Shown in pieces: positions 15,737 through 24,138 of a stretch of DNA of 41,244 bases. The position numbers and the translations under genes were made by a program. The notes beneath the pieces are model-generated. The model made no database searches. It was not told where the DNA came from and saw nothing but the letters and a program-made list of their open reading frames with translations. Source of the stretch: Sphaerisporangium cinnabarinum (GTDB lineage: Bacteria; Actinomycetota; Actinomycetes; Actinomycetales; Cellulomonadaceae). The first letter of the stretch is position 1. Every line of letters begins with the position of its first letter. The stretch spans positions 1 through 41,244 of the forward strand of contig QAPD01000037.1 of NCBI GenBank assembly GCA_003052455.1, in the 5' to 3' direction.

Positions 15737-17104
15737 ATGTCTGACGCGGGACCCGGGCCTCGACGCTCGGTCGTCGAGGATGCGCTCGTCGTCGCTGCGA
15801 CGGTGCCGGAGAGCGAGCACGATCGTGCGGTGGCGGGCCTCGTCGCCGCGCACGCCGTCGGGCTCGCGCGCGACGCCCGGCGGCACGTGCGGGCCTCGGG
15901 CGTCACGGGGACGGACCGGGCCGCCGCGCTGCGCGCGGTGACCGACGCGCAGCGCGCCGTCCTGGACGACCTCGTCACCGGTCGCCGCCCGCTCGACGGC
16001 CGCGCCTGGGCACCCACCGTGCGCTTCGAGGCCGTCCGCGCCGTGCGCGCGCTGGCGGCGGACGGCACCGTCGTCGTGCCGCCGTACCGCCACCGCCTCG
16101 CGGCCGACCGCGTCGCCCTGCTCGTGCTCCGTGAGTCCGCCGCCGTCGTCGACCTCGCTGCGCCCCGAGAGGTCGTCCGCACGGGGGCCGTCGTGGCGGG
16201 GATCCCGGCCGCACCGCACGCGGTCGGAGACGCCACCGCCCTGTGCGCGCTCCCGGCCGCCCGGCCGGCGCCGGCGGTCGTACCGGCGCGCTCCCCCGCC
16301 CGCCGGGGACGCCGTGCGCTCGTGGCGCGGGGACGCGCGCGCTCCACCGTCCAGGGTCGTTCCGTGCGCTGGGGTGCCGCCGCCGTGCTCTCCGCGGCGA
16401 CGCTCGTCTTCGGGGTCGCGGTCGCGCCCGCGGCGGACGAGGTCGGTCCCGGCCCCGGCGTCTCGGCACGCCCCGAGCAGGTGCTCCTGGGCACGGCCCC
16501 GGGGACCGGCTCGACCGGGTGGGCACCGCTCGACGGTGCCGGCGCCGCGGCCGTCCGCCTCGACCTGTCCGCCCCGGTGCTGACGGGCCTGGCGCCGTCG
16601 ACCGCGCCCGCCGTCGAGCTCGTCGACGAGCCGGCCGACGAGTCGGTCGACGAGTCCGTCGGCACGGGGGTGGTGGGGGACGCCGCCGACGAGCCCGTCG
16701 ACGCGCCGCTGCCGGTGGTCGTGCCGGCCGCGCCGGGACCGGCCGACCGCGAGACGACCCCGCCGGCTCCCGCACCGGCCCCGGCCCCGGCACCGCCACC
16801 TGCTCCTGCGGCCGCACCGAAGCCCACGCCGGCCGCGCCGACGCCGTCGTCGAAGCCCACGCCGAAGCCGGCGCCGGCCACTCGCCCCGCACCGACGCCC
16901 GTGCCCGCGCGACCGGCGCCGCCGGTCACGCGCCCGGCGCCGCCGAAGCCCGACCGCCCCGCGCCGCGGCCGGACGACGCACGCGGCTCGTCCCGGCCGG
17001 GGACGGCGAAGCCGCAGCCCCAGACCCACGACGACCGGCGCACCGACAAGGACGCGGGCCGGCAGGACCGGGGCCACGGCGGCGGGCGCGGGGGCCGCGG
17101 GTAG
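15737..17104 (+). CDS. Single-pass membrane protein with Pro-rich outer tail, possible anti-sigma partner
   Basis: Protein of 455 aa, no recognised family. Residues 1-210 are soluble and mostly helical and would face the cytoplasm. A single hydrophobic segment follows at about 212-233 (WGAAAVLSAATLVFGVAVA), preceded by many Arg. The outside part contains short Asp/Glu-Ser/Val repeats (DEPADESVDESV), then a long Pro/Ala/Lys-rich stretch (about 335-430) and a Gly/Arg tail. The topology and its place directly after the sigma-like gene resemble sigma/anti-sigma pairs; that role is inference. ATG 15737 is preferred (GGGGGCAGCAGGAC upstream). It is convergent with csrA. Confidence 0.6.
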   Translation: MSDAGPGPRRSVVEDALVVAATVPESEHDRAVAGLVAAHAVGLARDARRHVRASGVTGTDRAAALRAVTDAQRAVLDDLVTGRRPLDGRAWAPTVRFEAVRAVRALAADGTVVVPPYRHRLAADRVALLVLRESAAVVDLAAPREVVRTGAVVAGIPAAPHAVGDATALCALPAARPAPAVVPARSPARRGRRALVARGRARSTVQGRSVRWGAAAVLSAATLVFGVAVAPAADEVGPGPGVSARPEQVLLGTAPGTGSTGWAPLDGAGAAAVRLDLSAPVLTGLAPSTAPAVELVDEPADESVDESVGTGVVGDAADEPVDAPLPVVVPAAPGPADRETTPPAPAPAPAPAPPPAPAAAPKPTPAAPTPSSKPTPKPAPATRPAPTPVPARPAPPVTRPAPPKPDRPAPRPDDARGSSRPGTAKPQPQTHDDRRTDKDAGRQDRGHGGGRGGRG

Positions 17105-17173
17105 CGCTCGACGGCAGACCTCCAGGCAGCACGAGCCCTCCCGACGGTCCACGCGCTCTCGTCGGCGACGGGG

Positions 17174-17197
17174 GCCGCCGCGTCCCCGTGCGGCGGC
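17174..17197. terminator. Bidirectional terminator hairpin between the membrane-protein gene and csrA
   Basis: GCCGCCGC (17174-17181), 8-base loop, GCGGCGGC (17190-17197). It lies one base beyond the csrA stop on the minus strand and about 70 bases after the plus-strand gene, so it can serve both convergent transcripts. Confidence 0.6.
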
Positions 17198-17198
17198 G

Positions 17199-17438
17199 TC
17201 AGGGCCGCGCGTCGAGCCCCAGCAGCGCGCGGGCGCGCGCCTCGCCGCCGGGCGCGACGAGGGCGGCGGCGCGGTTGTCCGCGGCGACCTGGTCGACGAT
17301 CTCGGCACGGTGGACCCGCACCTCGCGGGGCGCGTCGATCCCGACGCGCACCCCGTCACGGCCCACCGACACGACCGTGACCACGACGTCGTCGCCGACG
17401 AGGATCCGTTCTCCCACCTTGCGTCCCAGCACCAGCAT
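17199..17438 (-). CDS. csrA: Carbon storage regulator / translational regulator CsrA
   Basis: Small RNA-binding homodimer that blocks translation by binding GGA motifs near ribosome sites; in flagellated Gram-positive bacteria it represses flagellin synthesis and is antagonised by FliW. The 79-aa product starts MLVLGRKVGERILVGDDVVVTVV and continues GVRVGIDAPREVRVHRAEI, the canonical CsrA fold, with the longer C-terminal tail usual in Gram-positives. ATG 17438 is chosen over GTG 17444 because GGAGG lies at correct spacing and the family starts MLVL. It is last in the flagellar locus, preceded by its own GCATAGG element. No fliW is in the window. Confidence 0.93.
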   Translation of the reverse strand: MLVLGRKVGERILVGDDVVVTVVSVGRDGVRVGIDAPREVRVHRAEIVDQVAADNRAAALVAPGGEARARALLGLDARP

Positions 17439-17486
17439 CGCCACGTCCTCCTGACGTCCCGCGTGTCATCCTGACCGTTCGGGAGA

Positions 17487-17516
17487 CCTATGCGGGCGCG
17501 GCCCGGGTCAGCCTGC
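17487..17516 (-). promoter_or_regulatory. GCATAGG element ahead of csrA
   Basis: Minus-strand GCATAGG at 17493-17487 lies 48 bases before the ATG. GCAGGCT lies at 17516-17510, giving GGCT-N16-GCATAGG. The upstream box overlaps the last codons of flhF. The copy shares GCAGGCT-N10-GCGCCC with the fliM copy. Confidence 0.55.
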
Positions 17517-18359
17517 GTGCCGGAGCTCGGGGAGCCCGAGCGCGAGGACGGAGTCCGGGGTCGTCGTCAGCCCGCGTCCGACCACGACCATGGCGCGGAC
17601 CAGCACGAGGCGCTGCACCTCGGCGACCCAGCGCTCGGTGTCGGCGGGCTTGCGCGAGGCGTCGACCACGACCGCGACCTGCTCGGCGCCCAGCTCGTCG
17701 AGGACCCGTGCCGCACCGACCGTGTCCACGCGCACCCCGACGGCCACGACCGTGGCGCGGGCCGCGCGGACCCCGCGGGCGCGGGCCTCGGTCGCCGCGC
17801 GGCGGTCGTCGACGCGCACCGTGTCACCGTCCGTCGCCGCGCCCGCGCAGGCCGTGAGCAGGCCCTCCCGCTGCGCCATCGCACGGGCCGCCGGGACGAC
17901 GTCCGCGGCCAGCCCGACGAGCGCCACGAGGTCCCCCGGCGCCGCGCGCAGCACCGGCGCCGCAGGTGGCGGCGAGGCGGGGACGGGCGCGGTCGGCGGC
18001 TCCGCCGTCTCGGCCACGAGCTCGTCGAGCAGGGCCGCGAAGTCGTCGCCCCGGGTCGAGACCTCGACCGCGGCCGTCGGCGCCGGGCGCAGCGCGTCCC
18101 CCTCGTCGGCGTCGTCGAGCAGCGCCGCGATGCCCGCGCGGCGGGCCGCGGGGAACCGGACCGGCCCGACGGCGGTCCGGGGCGGCGCGTCGCTCACCTC
18201 GACCACCGCCTCGTAGTGCTGTCGCCCGAAGAGGCCCTTGAAGCCGCCCGTGATGACCCGCTCGGCGGAGACGATCCGCGCGTCCGGGCCGTGCAGCCGC
18301 CGTGCCTGCGCGAGCACGGCGTCGAGGGACTCACCCTCGAGCCGCAATCGCCGGGGCAT
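17508..18359 (-). CDS. flhF: FlhF-like flagellar protein with degenerate GTPase domain
   Basis: FlhF is an SRP-type GTPase that sets flagellar position and number. The 283-aa product has the FlhF N-terminus intact (LRLEGESLDAVLAQARRLHGPDARIVSAERV, FGRQHYEAVVEV). The C-terminal half keeps only the outline of the NG domain: where GxTGxGKTT should be, it reads GDLVALVGLAADVVPAARAM, and no G4 TKxD is seen. It is also shorter than typical FlhF (about 360-450 aa). It probably cannot bind GTP in the usual way. The ATG lies inside the flhA 3' end (29-base overlap), so it is translationally coupled to flhA. Confidence 0.78.
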   Translation of the reverse strand: MPRRLRLEGESLDAVLAQARRLHGPDARIVSAERVITGGFKGLFGRQHYEAVVEVSDAPPRTAVGPVRFPAARRAGIAALLDDADEGDALRPAPTAAVEVSTRGDDFAALLDELVAETAEPPTAPVPASPPPAAPVLRAAPGDLVALVGLAADVVPAARAMAQREGLLTACAGAATDGDTVRVDDRRAATEARARGVRAARATVVAVGVRVDTVGAARVLDELGAEQVAVVVDASRKPADTERWVAEVQRLVLVRAMVVVGRGLTTTPDSVLALGLPELRHAG

Positions 18360-20397
18360 CGTTCACCACCCCGACCGTCTCGATGAGCGCGTTGCCCGCC
18401 GTCACCTCGGTGTACGACAGCACGGCGAGGTCGGGCACCTGCGTCGCGACGAGGCGCCGGACCGCCGACCGCAGCGACGGCGCGCACACGAGGACGACGT
18501 CCTCGCCGGTGGCCCGGGCCGCCTGCACGCGCTCGCCCACGGACGACCGGAACGCGTCGAGGCGCGCCGGGTCCACGACGATCGCCGTGCCCTGCTCGCC
18601 GCCGGGCTGGCGGCCCGCGAGCATCGCCTGCTCGAGGGCGGGGGCGATCGTCACGACCCGGATCGTGCCGGCGACCGTGTGCCGGGCCGGGATCGCGGGG
18701 CCGAGCGCGGCGCGTGCCGCCTCGACGAGGTGCTCGGGGTCGGTCGAGCGCTTCGCCGCGAGCGCGAGCGCCTCGTAGATCCGGGGCAGGTCGTTGACGG
18801 CGACCTGCTCCTCGAGCAGGCCCTGCAGGACACGCTGGACCTCCGCGAGCGACAGCAGGGCCGGCGTGAGCTCGTCGACGGCCGACGGGTTGGTCCGCTT
18901 GACCTCGTCGGTGAGCACGCGCACGTCCTCGCGGGACAGCAGCCGTGCCGCGTTCGCGGCGATGAGGGCCGACAGGTGGGTGACGAGCACGGAGACCCGG
19001 TCGATGACCGTCGCGCCGGCCATCTCGGCGCTGTGCCGCATCTCCACCGGGACCCACTTGCCGTCCATGCCGAACACCGGGTCGACGGTCGCCAGCCCGG
19101 GCAGCGCGGCGAGGTCGTCGCCGAGCGCGAGGACCTTGCCGGCCGGCGCCTGGCCGCGACCGGCCTCGACGCCGGCGATCCGCACCGCGTAGGTCGACGC
19201 CGGGAGCTCGATCGAGTCGCGCGTGCGGACGGGCGGCACGACGACCCCGAGGTCCGTCGCGATCTTGCGTCGCAGGGCGCGGACCCGTCCGAGCAGGTCG
19301 TCGTGCGCGCCGGTGACCAGGTCGACGAGGTCGGGCGCGAGGAGGATCTCGAGCGCGTGCACGCGCATCTGCTCGAGGAGGTCCTCCGTGCCGTCGCTGC
19401 GCGTGCTCTCCTTCTCGATCTGCTCGGCCGCGGCGCGCGCGACCTCGGCACGCCGCTGGCGGGCCTTGATCTGCTGGGACGCGACGATCAGGCCGACCCC
19501 GAGCACGAGGAACGGCAGCTTGGGCATGCCCTCGATGAGCGCCATGGCGAACGCCGCGACGCCCGCGATGGCGAGCGCCTGCCGGGACTGGACGAGCTGG
19601 CTCGACGCCTGCGAGCCGACGTCGCCCTCGCCCGAGTTCGAGCGCGTGACGATCATGCCCGTGGCGACCGCCATGAGCAGCGCGGGGACCTGGGTGACCA
19701 GCCCGTCGCCCACCGTGAGGATGGAGTACGTGTCGACGGCCTCCATGGCCGGCATGCCGTGCATGACCAAGCCGATCACGATGCCGCCGAGCAGGTTGAT
19801 GAGCGTGATGACGATGCCCGCGATGGCGTCGCCCTTGACGAACTTCGACGCGCCGTCCATCGCCCCGTAGAAGTCCGACTCCGCGGAGATCTCGGCGCGG
19901 CGGGCCCGCGCGTCCTGCTCGCTGATGAGCCCCGCGTTGAGGTCCGCGTCGATCGCCATCTGCTTGCCGGGCATCGCGTCGAGCGTGAACCGCGCCCCGA
20001 CCTCGGCCACGCGCTCGGCGCCCTTGGTGATCACGAGGAACTGGATGACGACGAGGATGAGGAACACGACCATGCCGATGACGAGGTTCCCGTCGACGAC
20101 GATGTGGCCGAACGCGCCGATGACCTCGCCCGCGTAGCCGTCGCCGAGCACGAGCCGCGTCGAGGCGACGTTGAGGCCCAGGCGGAACAGCGTCGCGACG
20201 AGCAGCAGCGACGGGAACACCGAGAAGTCGAGCGGCTTCTTGACGAACATCGACGTCAGGAGGATCACGAGCGACAGCAGGATGTTGACGATGATGAGCA
20301 CGTCGAGCAGCGCCGCGGGGATCGGCACGACGAGCAGCAGGACGATGCCGACGACGCCGAGCGGTACGGCGATCATGGCGAGGGATCGGTTCTTCAC
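18331..20397 (-). CDS. flhA: Flagellar export gate protein FlhA
   Basis: Integral membrane core of the flagellar type III export apparatus; its cytoplasmic ring docks chaperone-substrate complexes. At 688 aa it has normal length. It has an N-terminal multi-helix membrane domain (about 1-310) including FPSLLLVATLFRLGLNVASTR, and the conserved cytoplasmic loop DAMPGKQMAIDADLNAGLI plus SDFYGAMDGASKFVKGDAI. A C-terminal cytosolic domain follows. The GTG start at 20397 follows a weak AAGGA. A 106-base gap with a GCATAGG element separates it from flhB, so it probably begins its own transcript, with flhF behind it. Confidence 0.96.
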   Translation of the reverse strand: MKNRSLAMIAVPLGVVGIVLLLVVPIPAALLDVLIIVNILLSLVILLTSMFVKKPLDFSVFPSLLLVATLFRLGLNVASTRLVLGDGYAGEVIGAFGHIVVDGNLVIGMVVFLILVVIQFLVITKGAERVAEVGARFTLDAMPGKQMAIDADLNAGLISEQDARARRAEISAESDFYGAMDGASKFVKGDAIAGIVITLINLLGGIVIGLVMHGMPAMEAVDTYSILTVGDGLVTQVPALLMAVATGMIVTRSNSGEGDVGSQASSQLVQSRQALAIAGVAAFAMALIEGMPKLPFLVLGVGLIVASQQIKARQRRAEVARAAAEQIEKESTRSDGTEDLLEQMRVHALEILLAPDLVDLVTGAHDDLLGRVRALRRKIATDLGVVVPPVRTRDSIELPASTYAVRIAGVEAGRGQAPAGKVLALGDDLAALPGLATVDPVFGMDGKWVPVEMRHSAEMAGATVIDRVSVLVTHLSALIAANAARLLSREDVRVLTDEVKRTNPSAVDELTPALLSLAEVQRVLQGLLEEQVAVNDLPRIYEALALAAKRSTDPEHLVEAARAALGPAIPARHTVAGTIRVVTIAPALEQAMLAGRQPGGEQGTAIVVDPARLDAFRSSVGERVQAARATGEDVVLVCAPSLRSAVRRLVATQVPDLAVLSYTEVTAGNALIETVGVVNDAPAIAARG

Positions 20398-20450
20398 GCG
20401 GAACGCTGGTCCTTCCGGGTCCGGGGCGTCGGCGGCTGCTGACGCGAGGT

Positions 20451-20480
20451 CCTATGCAGGTCGCGGACGCCGCAGCGCGC
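20451..20480 (-). promoter_or_regulatory. GCATAGG element ahead of flhA
   Basis: Minus-strand GCATAGG at 20457-20451, 53 bases before the flhA start, in the flhB-flhA gap. The aligned upstream box reads GCGCGCT (20480-20474), giving CGCT rather than GGCT, with the same 16-base spacing. Confidence 0.5.
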
Positions 20481-20503
20481 GCCGACGGGTGGGCCGGGGC
20501 GGG

Positions 20504-21637
20504 TCATGCGGCCTGCGCGTCGTCGGCGGCGGGCCACTCGCCCGGCGCGATCGCCGGGCGGGCCATGCGGTGCGGGACCGACGAGGCCGCCGCGCCGTGG
20601 CGCGTGAGCGCCATGACGAACGCGAGGACCCGCGCGACGGCCATGTAGAGCTCGACGGGGACCTCCTGCCCGACGTCGCACGCCCGGTGCAGGGCGCGCG
20701 CGAGCGGGACGTCGCGCACCATCGGCACCCGCGACTCCTCGGCCTTCTCACGGATGCGGGCGGCGACGTGGTCGGCGCCCTTCGCGACGACGCGCGGCGC
20801 GGAGCGCCCGGGCTCGTACCGCAGCGCGACGGCGACGTGGGTCGGGTTGACGACGACGACGTCCGCGTCGGCCACGGCGGCGATCATGCGGTTGCGCGTC
20901 ATCGAGCGCGCCATCGACCGGCGCTGCGACTTCACGAGCGGGTCGCCGTCGGTGCTCTTGTTCTCGTCCTTGAGCTCCTTCTTGGTCATGCGCGTCTTCT
21001 TGCGGTTGCGCCGGGCCACGACGAGCAGGTCGAACAGCGCGAGGGTGAGGCCCGCCGCCGTCGCCCAGACCAGGAGCGAGCGCACGCCGGAGCCCGCCGC
21101 CTCGAGCAGCGACGCGATCGGCAGGCCGCCCGCGGCCAGGAGGACCGGCATGAGCGACTGGACGACCGCGTAGAGCACGACGCCGACGACCGTCGTCTTG
21201 AGCAGGGCCTTGGCGCCGTTCCACAGCGCCTGCGCGCCGAACATCCGCTTGAGCCCGCTCATCGGGTTGAACTGGTCGGCCTCCGGGCGCAGCCGCTTCA
21301 GGTGCAGGCCGCCCTGCGCGACCGACGCGAGCAGCACGGCGACGGCGATCGCCCCGAGGAGCGGCAGCATGGTCGGCACGACGGTGCCGAGCGCGTCCTG
21401 CGCGAGCTCGAGCGCGACCGCGGGCTCGGGGTTCTCGATCACGGTGCGCAGCGACAGCACCTGGTCGGTCGCGGCCCGCGCCGCGCCGCTCACGGTCAGC
21501 GGGATCACCGCGCCGGCGATCCCGACCCCGACCCACGCCGTGAGGTCCTGCGACTTGCCGAGCTGGCCCTTGGACCGGACCTCCTTCATCTTCCGGTCGG
21601 AGGCCTGCTCGGTCTTCTCCTCGGTGGAGTCGGCCAT
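20504..21637 (-). CDS. flhB: Flagellar export switch protein FlhB
   Basis: Membrane protein that switches export specificity from rod/hook to filament substrates through autocleavage. The 377-aa product has a lysine-rich N-terminus (EEKTEQASDRKMKEVRSKGQ), four hydrophobic segments, and the cytoplasmic domain with the self-cleavage motif NPTH at 264-267 followed by VAVALRYEPG. A C-terminal tail of about 30 residues beyond the conserved domain is present. The start overlaps the fliR stop (TGATG), so it is coupled to the fliM-to-fliR operon. Confidence 0.95.
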   Translation of the reverse strand: MADSTEEKTEQASDRKMKEVRSKGQLGKSQDLTAWVGVGIAGAVIPLTVSGAARAATDQVLSLRTVIENPEPAVALELAQDALGTVVPTMLPLLGAIAVAVLLASVAQGGLHLKRLRPEADQFNPMSGLKRMFGAQALWNGAKALLKTTVVGVVLYAVVQSLMPVLLAAGGLPIASLLEAAGSGVRSLLVWATAAGLTLALFDLLVVARRNRKKTRMTKKELKDENKSTDGDPLVKSQRRSMARSMTRNRMIAAVADADVVVVNPTHVAVALRYEPGRSAPRVVAKGADHVAARIREKAEESRVPMVRDVPLARALHRACDVGQEVPVELYMAVARVLAFVMALTRHGAAASSVPHRMARPAIAPGEWPAADDAQAA

Positions 21638-22389
21638 CAGCCCACCCCGCCCATGCGTTCCACGGCCTCGGCCGTGAGCACCGAGACCACGTGCGGCAGC
21701 GCCACGAGCACGGTCCCGACGAGCGCGAGCGTGAGGAAGATCTTCAGCGGGAAGCCCATCGCGAACGCGTTGAGCGCGGGGGCGACCCGGTTGACGAGGC
21801 CCAGCCCGGCGTCGGCCAGGAAGAGCACGACGACGATGGGCCCGGCGATCTGCAGCCCCGCCACGAACGAGCCGGTGAGGGCCTCGACGAACGACGCCGC
21901 GGGGACGCCGGCCAGGCCGCCCACCGGGACGGCGTCGTACGAGCGGGCGAGGCCGAGCACGACCAGCTGGTACGCGTCGGACGCGAACATGAGCACGACC
22001 GCGAGGAGCGCGAAGAGGCGCGTGAACTGCGACCCGTTGACGTTCGTCTGGGGGTCGTACGCCATGCCGAGCGAGAACCCGCCGAACAGGTCGAGGTGGG
22101 CGCCCGCGGCGGTGATCGCCGAGAAGACGACCATGACGAGGGTCCCGAGCATCGCCCCCGTGACCGCCTCGGCGACGAGGTGGCCGAGGAACGTCGCGGT
22201 GCCGGTCGCCTCGTACCCGGGGGCGGCGCGCCCCGAGACGACGAGCCCGAGCGAGACGGCGAGGATCGCGCGCACCTGCCGCGGGATGGCGTGGTGCGAG
22301 AACGGCGGCGCGATGGTCATGAATGCGGCCATGCGCACGCCCGCGAGCATCGTCGCCTGGAGCCAGGCGAGGTCGATCTCGAGCTCCAC
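21637..22389 (-). CDS. fliR: Flagellar export protein FliR
   Basis: Component of the FliP5Q4R1 export gate in the membrane. The 250-aa protein has about six hydrophobic segments with FliR landmarks: MELEIDLAWLQATMLAGVRMAAFM at the start, FGGFSLGMAYDPQTNVNGSQFTRLF in the middle and NAFAMGFPLKIFLTLALVG near the end. The GTG start lies six bases after the fliQ stop. Confidence 0.95.
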   Translation of the reverse strand: MELEIDLAWLQATMLAGVRMAAFMTIAPPFSHHAIPRQVRAILAVSLGLVVSGRAAPGYEATGTATFLGHLVAEAVTGAMLGTLVMVVFSAITAAGAHLDLFGGFSLGMAYDPQTNVNGSQFTRLFALLAVVLMFASDAYQLVVLGLARSYDAVPVGGLAGVPAASFVEALTGSFVAGLQIAGPIVVVLFLADAGLGLVNRVAPALNAFAMGFPLKIFLTLALVGTVLVALPHVVSVLTAEAVERMGGVG

Positions 22390-22395
22390 GGGACG

Positions 22396-22671
22396 TCAGC
22401 CCCCGTTCAGCAGCGACGGGATGAGGTCGAACATCTCGTGCGTGAAGGTCACCATCTCGCCGATCATCCAGTTGCCGCACACGACGAGCGCGACGGCGAC
22501 CGCGAGCGCCTTGGGGACGAACGAGAGCGTGATCTCCTGGATCTGCGTGACGGACTGCACGATCGAGATGGCGAGCCCCACGACGAGCGACGTGACGAGC
22601 ACGGGGGCCGCGAGCTTGGCGGCGAGGACGAGCGCCTGCGTGGCGACGTCGAGGACGGCGGCGGTCTCCAC
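22396..22671 (-). CDS. fliQ: Flagellar export protein FliQ
   Basis: Small two-helix membrane subunit of the export gate (91 aa, normal size). The conserved core GLAISIVQSVTQIQEITLSFVPK is intact. GTG 22671 starts two bases after the fliP stop, giving tight coupling in the fliMNOPQR-flhB operon. Confidence 0.94.
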   Translation of the reverse strand: METAAVLDVATQALVLAAKLAAPVLVTSLVVGLAISIVQSVTQIQEITLSFVPKALAVAVALVVCGNWMIGEMVTFTHEMFDLIPSLLNGG

Positions 22672-22673
22672 GG

Positions 22674-23516
22674 TCAACCCATCCCGTACGAGCCGATGAG
22701 CGACGTCGTGATGAGACCCCACCCGTCGACGAGGACGAAGAGCAGCAGCTTGAACGGCAGCGAGATCATCGTGGGCGGCAGCATCATCATGCCCATGCTC
22801 ATGAGGGCCGCGGCGACGACGAGGTCGATGACGAGGAACGGCACGAAGACGACGAACCCGATGATGAACGCGGCGCGGAGCTCCGAGATGACGAACGCGG
22901 GGACGAGCGTCGTGAGGGGGACGTCGACGGGGGTCGCCGGGTTCTCGAGGTCGGCGGCGCGCGTCATGAGCGCGAGGTCCTCCTCGCGCGTGTGGGCGAG
23001 CATGAACTCGCGCAGCGGCACGGCGCCCGCGTCGAGCGCCTGGCTGAAGGTCGTGGTGCCGTCGAGGTAGGGCTGCACCGCGGCGTCGTTGATCTCGCCG
23101 AACACCGGCCACATGACGAACAGCGAGAGGAACAGCGCGAGCCCGGCGAGGACCATGTTGGGCGGCACCGTGGCGGTGCCCAGCGCGTTCCGGGTCAGTG
23201 CGAGGACGACGAAGATCTTGGTGAACGACGTCATCATGAGCAGCAGCGTCGGCGCGAGCGACAGCAGCGTGATGCCGACCAGCGTGACGAGGGACGACGA
23301 CGGCTCGCCGTTCGGCCCGTTGATCTCCACCGAGAGCGTCGACCCCCCGTCCTGCGGGTCGAGCGGCTGGGTGGGTGGTGCCGGGTCGGTCGGGTCGACG
23401 ACCGCCGCGCCCGCGTGGGGCGCGAGCAGGACGGTCGCGACCGCCACGAGGAGCAGGACCGCCCCGACGAGCACCGCGACGCGCAGCGTGCGGCGCGACG
23501 GGAGAGCGCGTGTCAC
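22674..23516 (-). CDS. fliP: Flagellar export protein FliP
   Basis: Pore-forming subunit of the flagellar export gate. The 280-aa product begins with a cleavable-type signal segment (RTLRVAVLVGAVLLLVAVATV, then PHAGA), as is usual for FliP. The conserved core TSFTKIFVVLALTRNALGT follows, then VPPNMVLAGLALFLSLFVMWPVF, PAFVISELRAAFIIGFVVFVP and MGMMMLPPTMISLPFKLLLF near the end. GTG 23516 overlaps the fliO stop (GTGA) and follows GAGGAGGTG. The same frame is open for 550 bases upstream across fliO, but without homology. Confidence 0.96.
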   Translation of the reverse strand: MTRALPSRRTLRVAVLVGAVLLLVAVATVLLAPHAGAAVVDPTDPAPPTQPLDPQDGGSTLSVEINGPNGEPSSSLVTLVGITLLSLAPTLLLMMTSFTKIFVVLALTRNALGTATVPPNMVLAGLALFLSLFVMWPVFGEINDAAVQPYLDGTTTFSQALDAGAVPLREFMLAHTREEDLALMTRAADLENPATPVDVPLTTLVPAFVISELRAAFIIGFVVFVPFLVIDLVVAAALMSMGMMMLPPTMISLPFKLLLFVLVDGWGLITTSLIGSYGMG

Positions 23517-24133
23517 CGGGCACCTCCTCGGACGACGCGCGCGGCCTTGCGCCACGTGTCGGGCGCGAGGAACGTGCGCAGGGCGCTCGTCGGCGCGGGG
23601 TGCGGGACGACGACGGCCGTCGCGGTCCCCGCCCGGGGTCCCGGGACGTCCGGGGGCACGGTGGCGGGCGTGAGGGCGGGCACCGAGCCGGGCTCGCCGT
23701 TCCACGCCGGGGCATCCCCGTTCGCGGGCGGCTGCGCGAGCCACAGGCGGGCCGCGGTGACGGCGGCGTCGAACGAGGGCTCGGCCGAGGTCGGGGCGTC
23801 CGCGGGCGTCGCGTCCGTGGTCGGGACGACGGCGGGCGTCGCGTCCGCGGTGGTGCCGGGCGCGGGCGGGGCGACGGACGGCACCGGGGACGGGCCGTCG
23901 ATGACGGTCACGGACGACTCCGTCACGCCGAGCAGGTACCGGCGGCCCCCGGCCTCGAGCAGGACCGCGGCGCTCTTCTGCGACAGCCCCTGGCGGGCGA
24001 CCACGGTCAGCTGCTCGTGGCGTCCGCGCGGCGCGGAGCGCGAGGTCTTGCTCGCGACCCGGTACGAGACCCACAGGAGCCCGAGCACGACCGCCAGCGA
24101 GAAGGCGACGCGCAGCACGGTGGTGACGTCCAT
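23513..24133 (-). CDS. fliO: Flagellar biosynthesis protein FliO
   Basis: Membrane protein that helps assemble the FliP ring. The 206-aa product has one N-terminal membrane segment (LRVAFSLAVVLGLLWVSYRVA) and the FliO core (QLTVVARQGLSQKSAAVLLEAGGRRYLLGVTESSVTVI). A long Pro/Ala/Thr-rich C-terminal extension of about 120 residues follows, longer than in most FliO. ATG 24133 lies five bases after the fliN stop. Position between fliN and fliP supports the call. Confidence 0.88.
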   Translation of the reverse strand: MDVTTVLRVAFSLAVVLGLLWVSYRVASKTSRSAPRGRHEQLTVVARQGLSQKSAAVLLEAGGRRYLLGVTESSVTVIDGPSPVPSVAPPAPGTTADATPAVVPTTDATPADAPTSAEPSFDAAVTAARLWLAQPPANGDAPAWNGEPGSVPALTPATVPPDVPGPRAGTATAVVVPHPAPTSALRTFLAPDTWRKAARVVRGGAR

Positions 24134-24138
24134 GCCGG

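Noticed and set aside
14357-17359. 1000-aa minus-strand open frame opposite the sigma-like and membrane-protein genes
   Set aside because: Arg/Pro/Gly-rich antisense shadow without conserved motifs. The plus-strand frames have sensible protein features and codon use.
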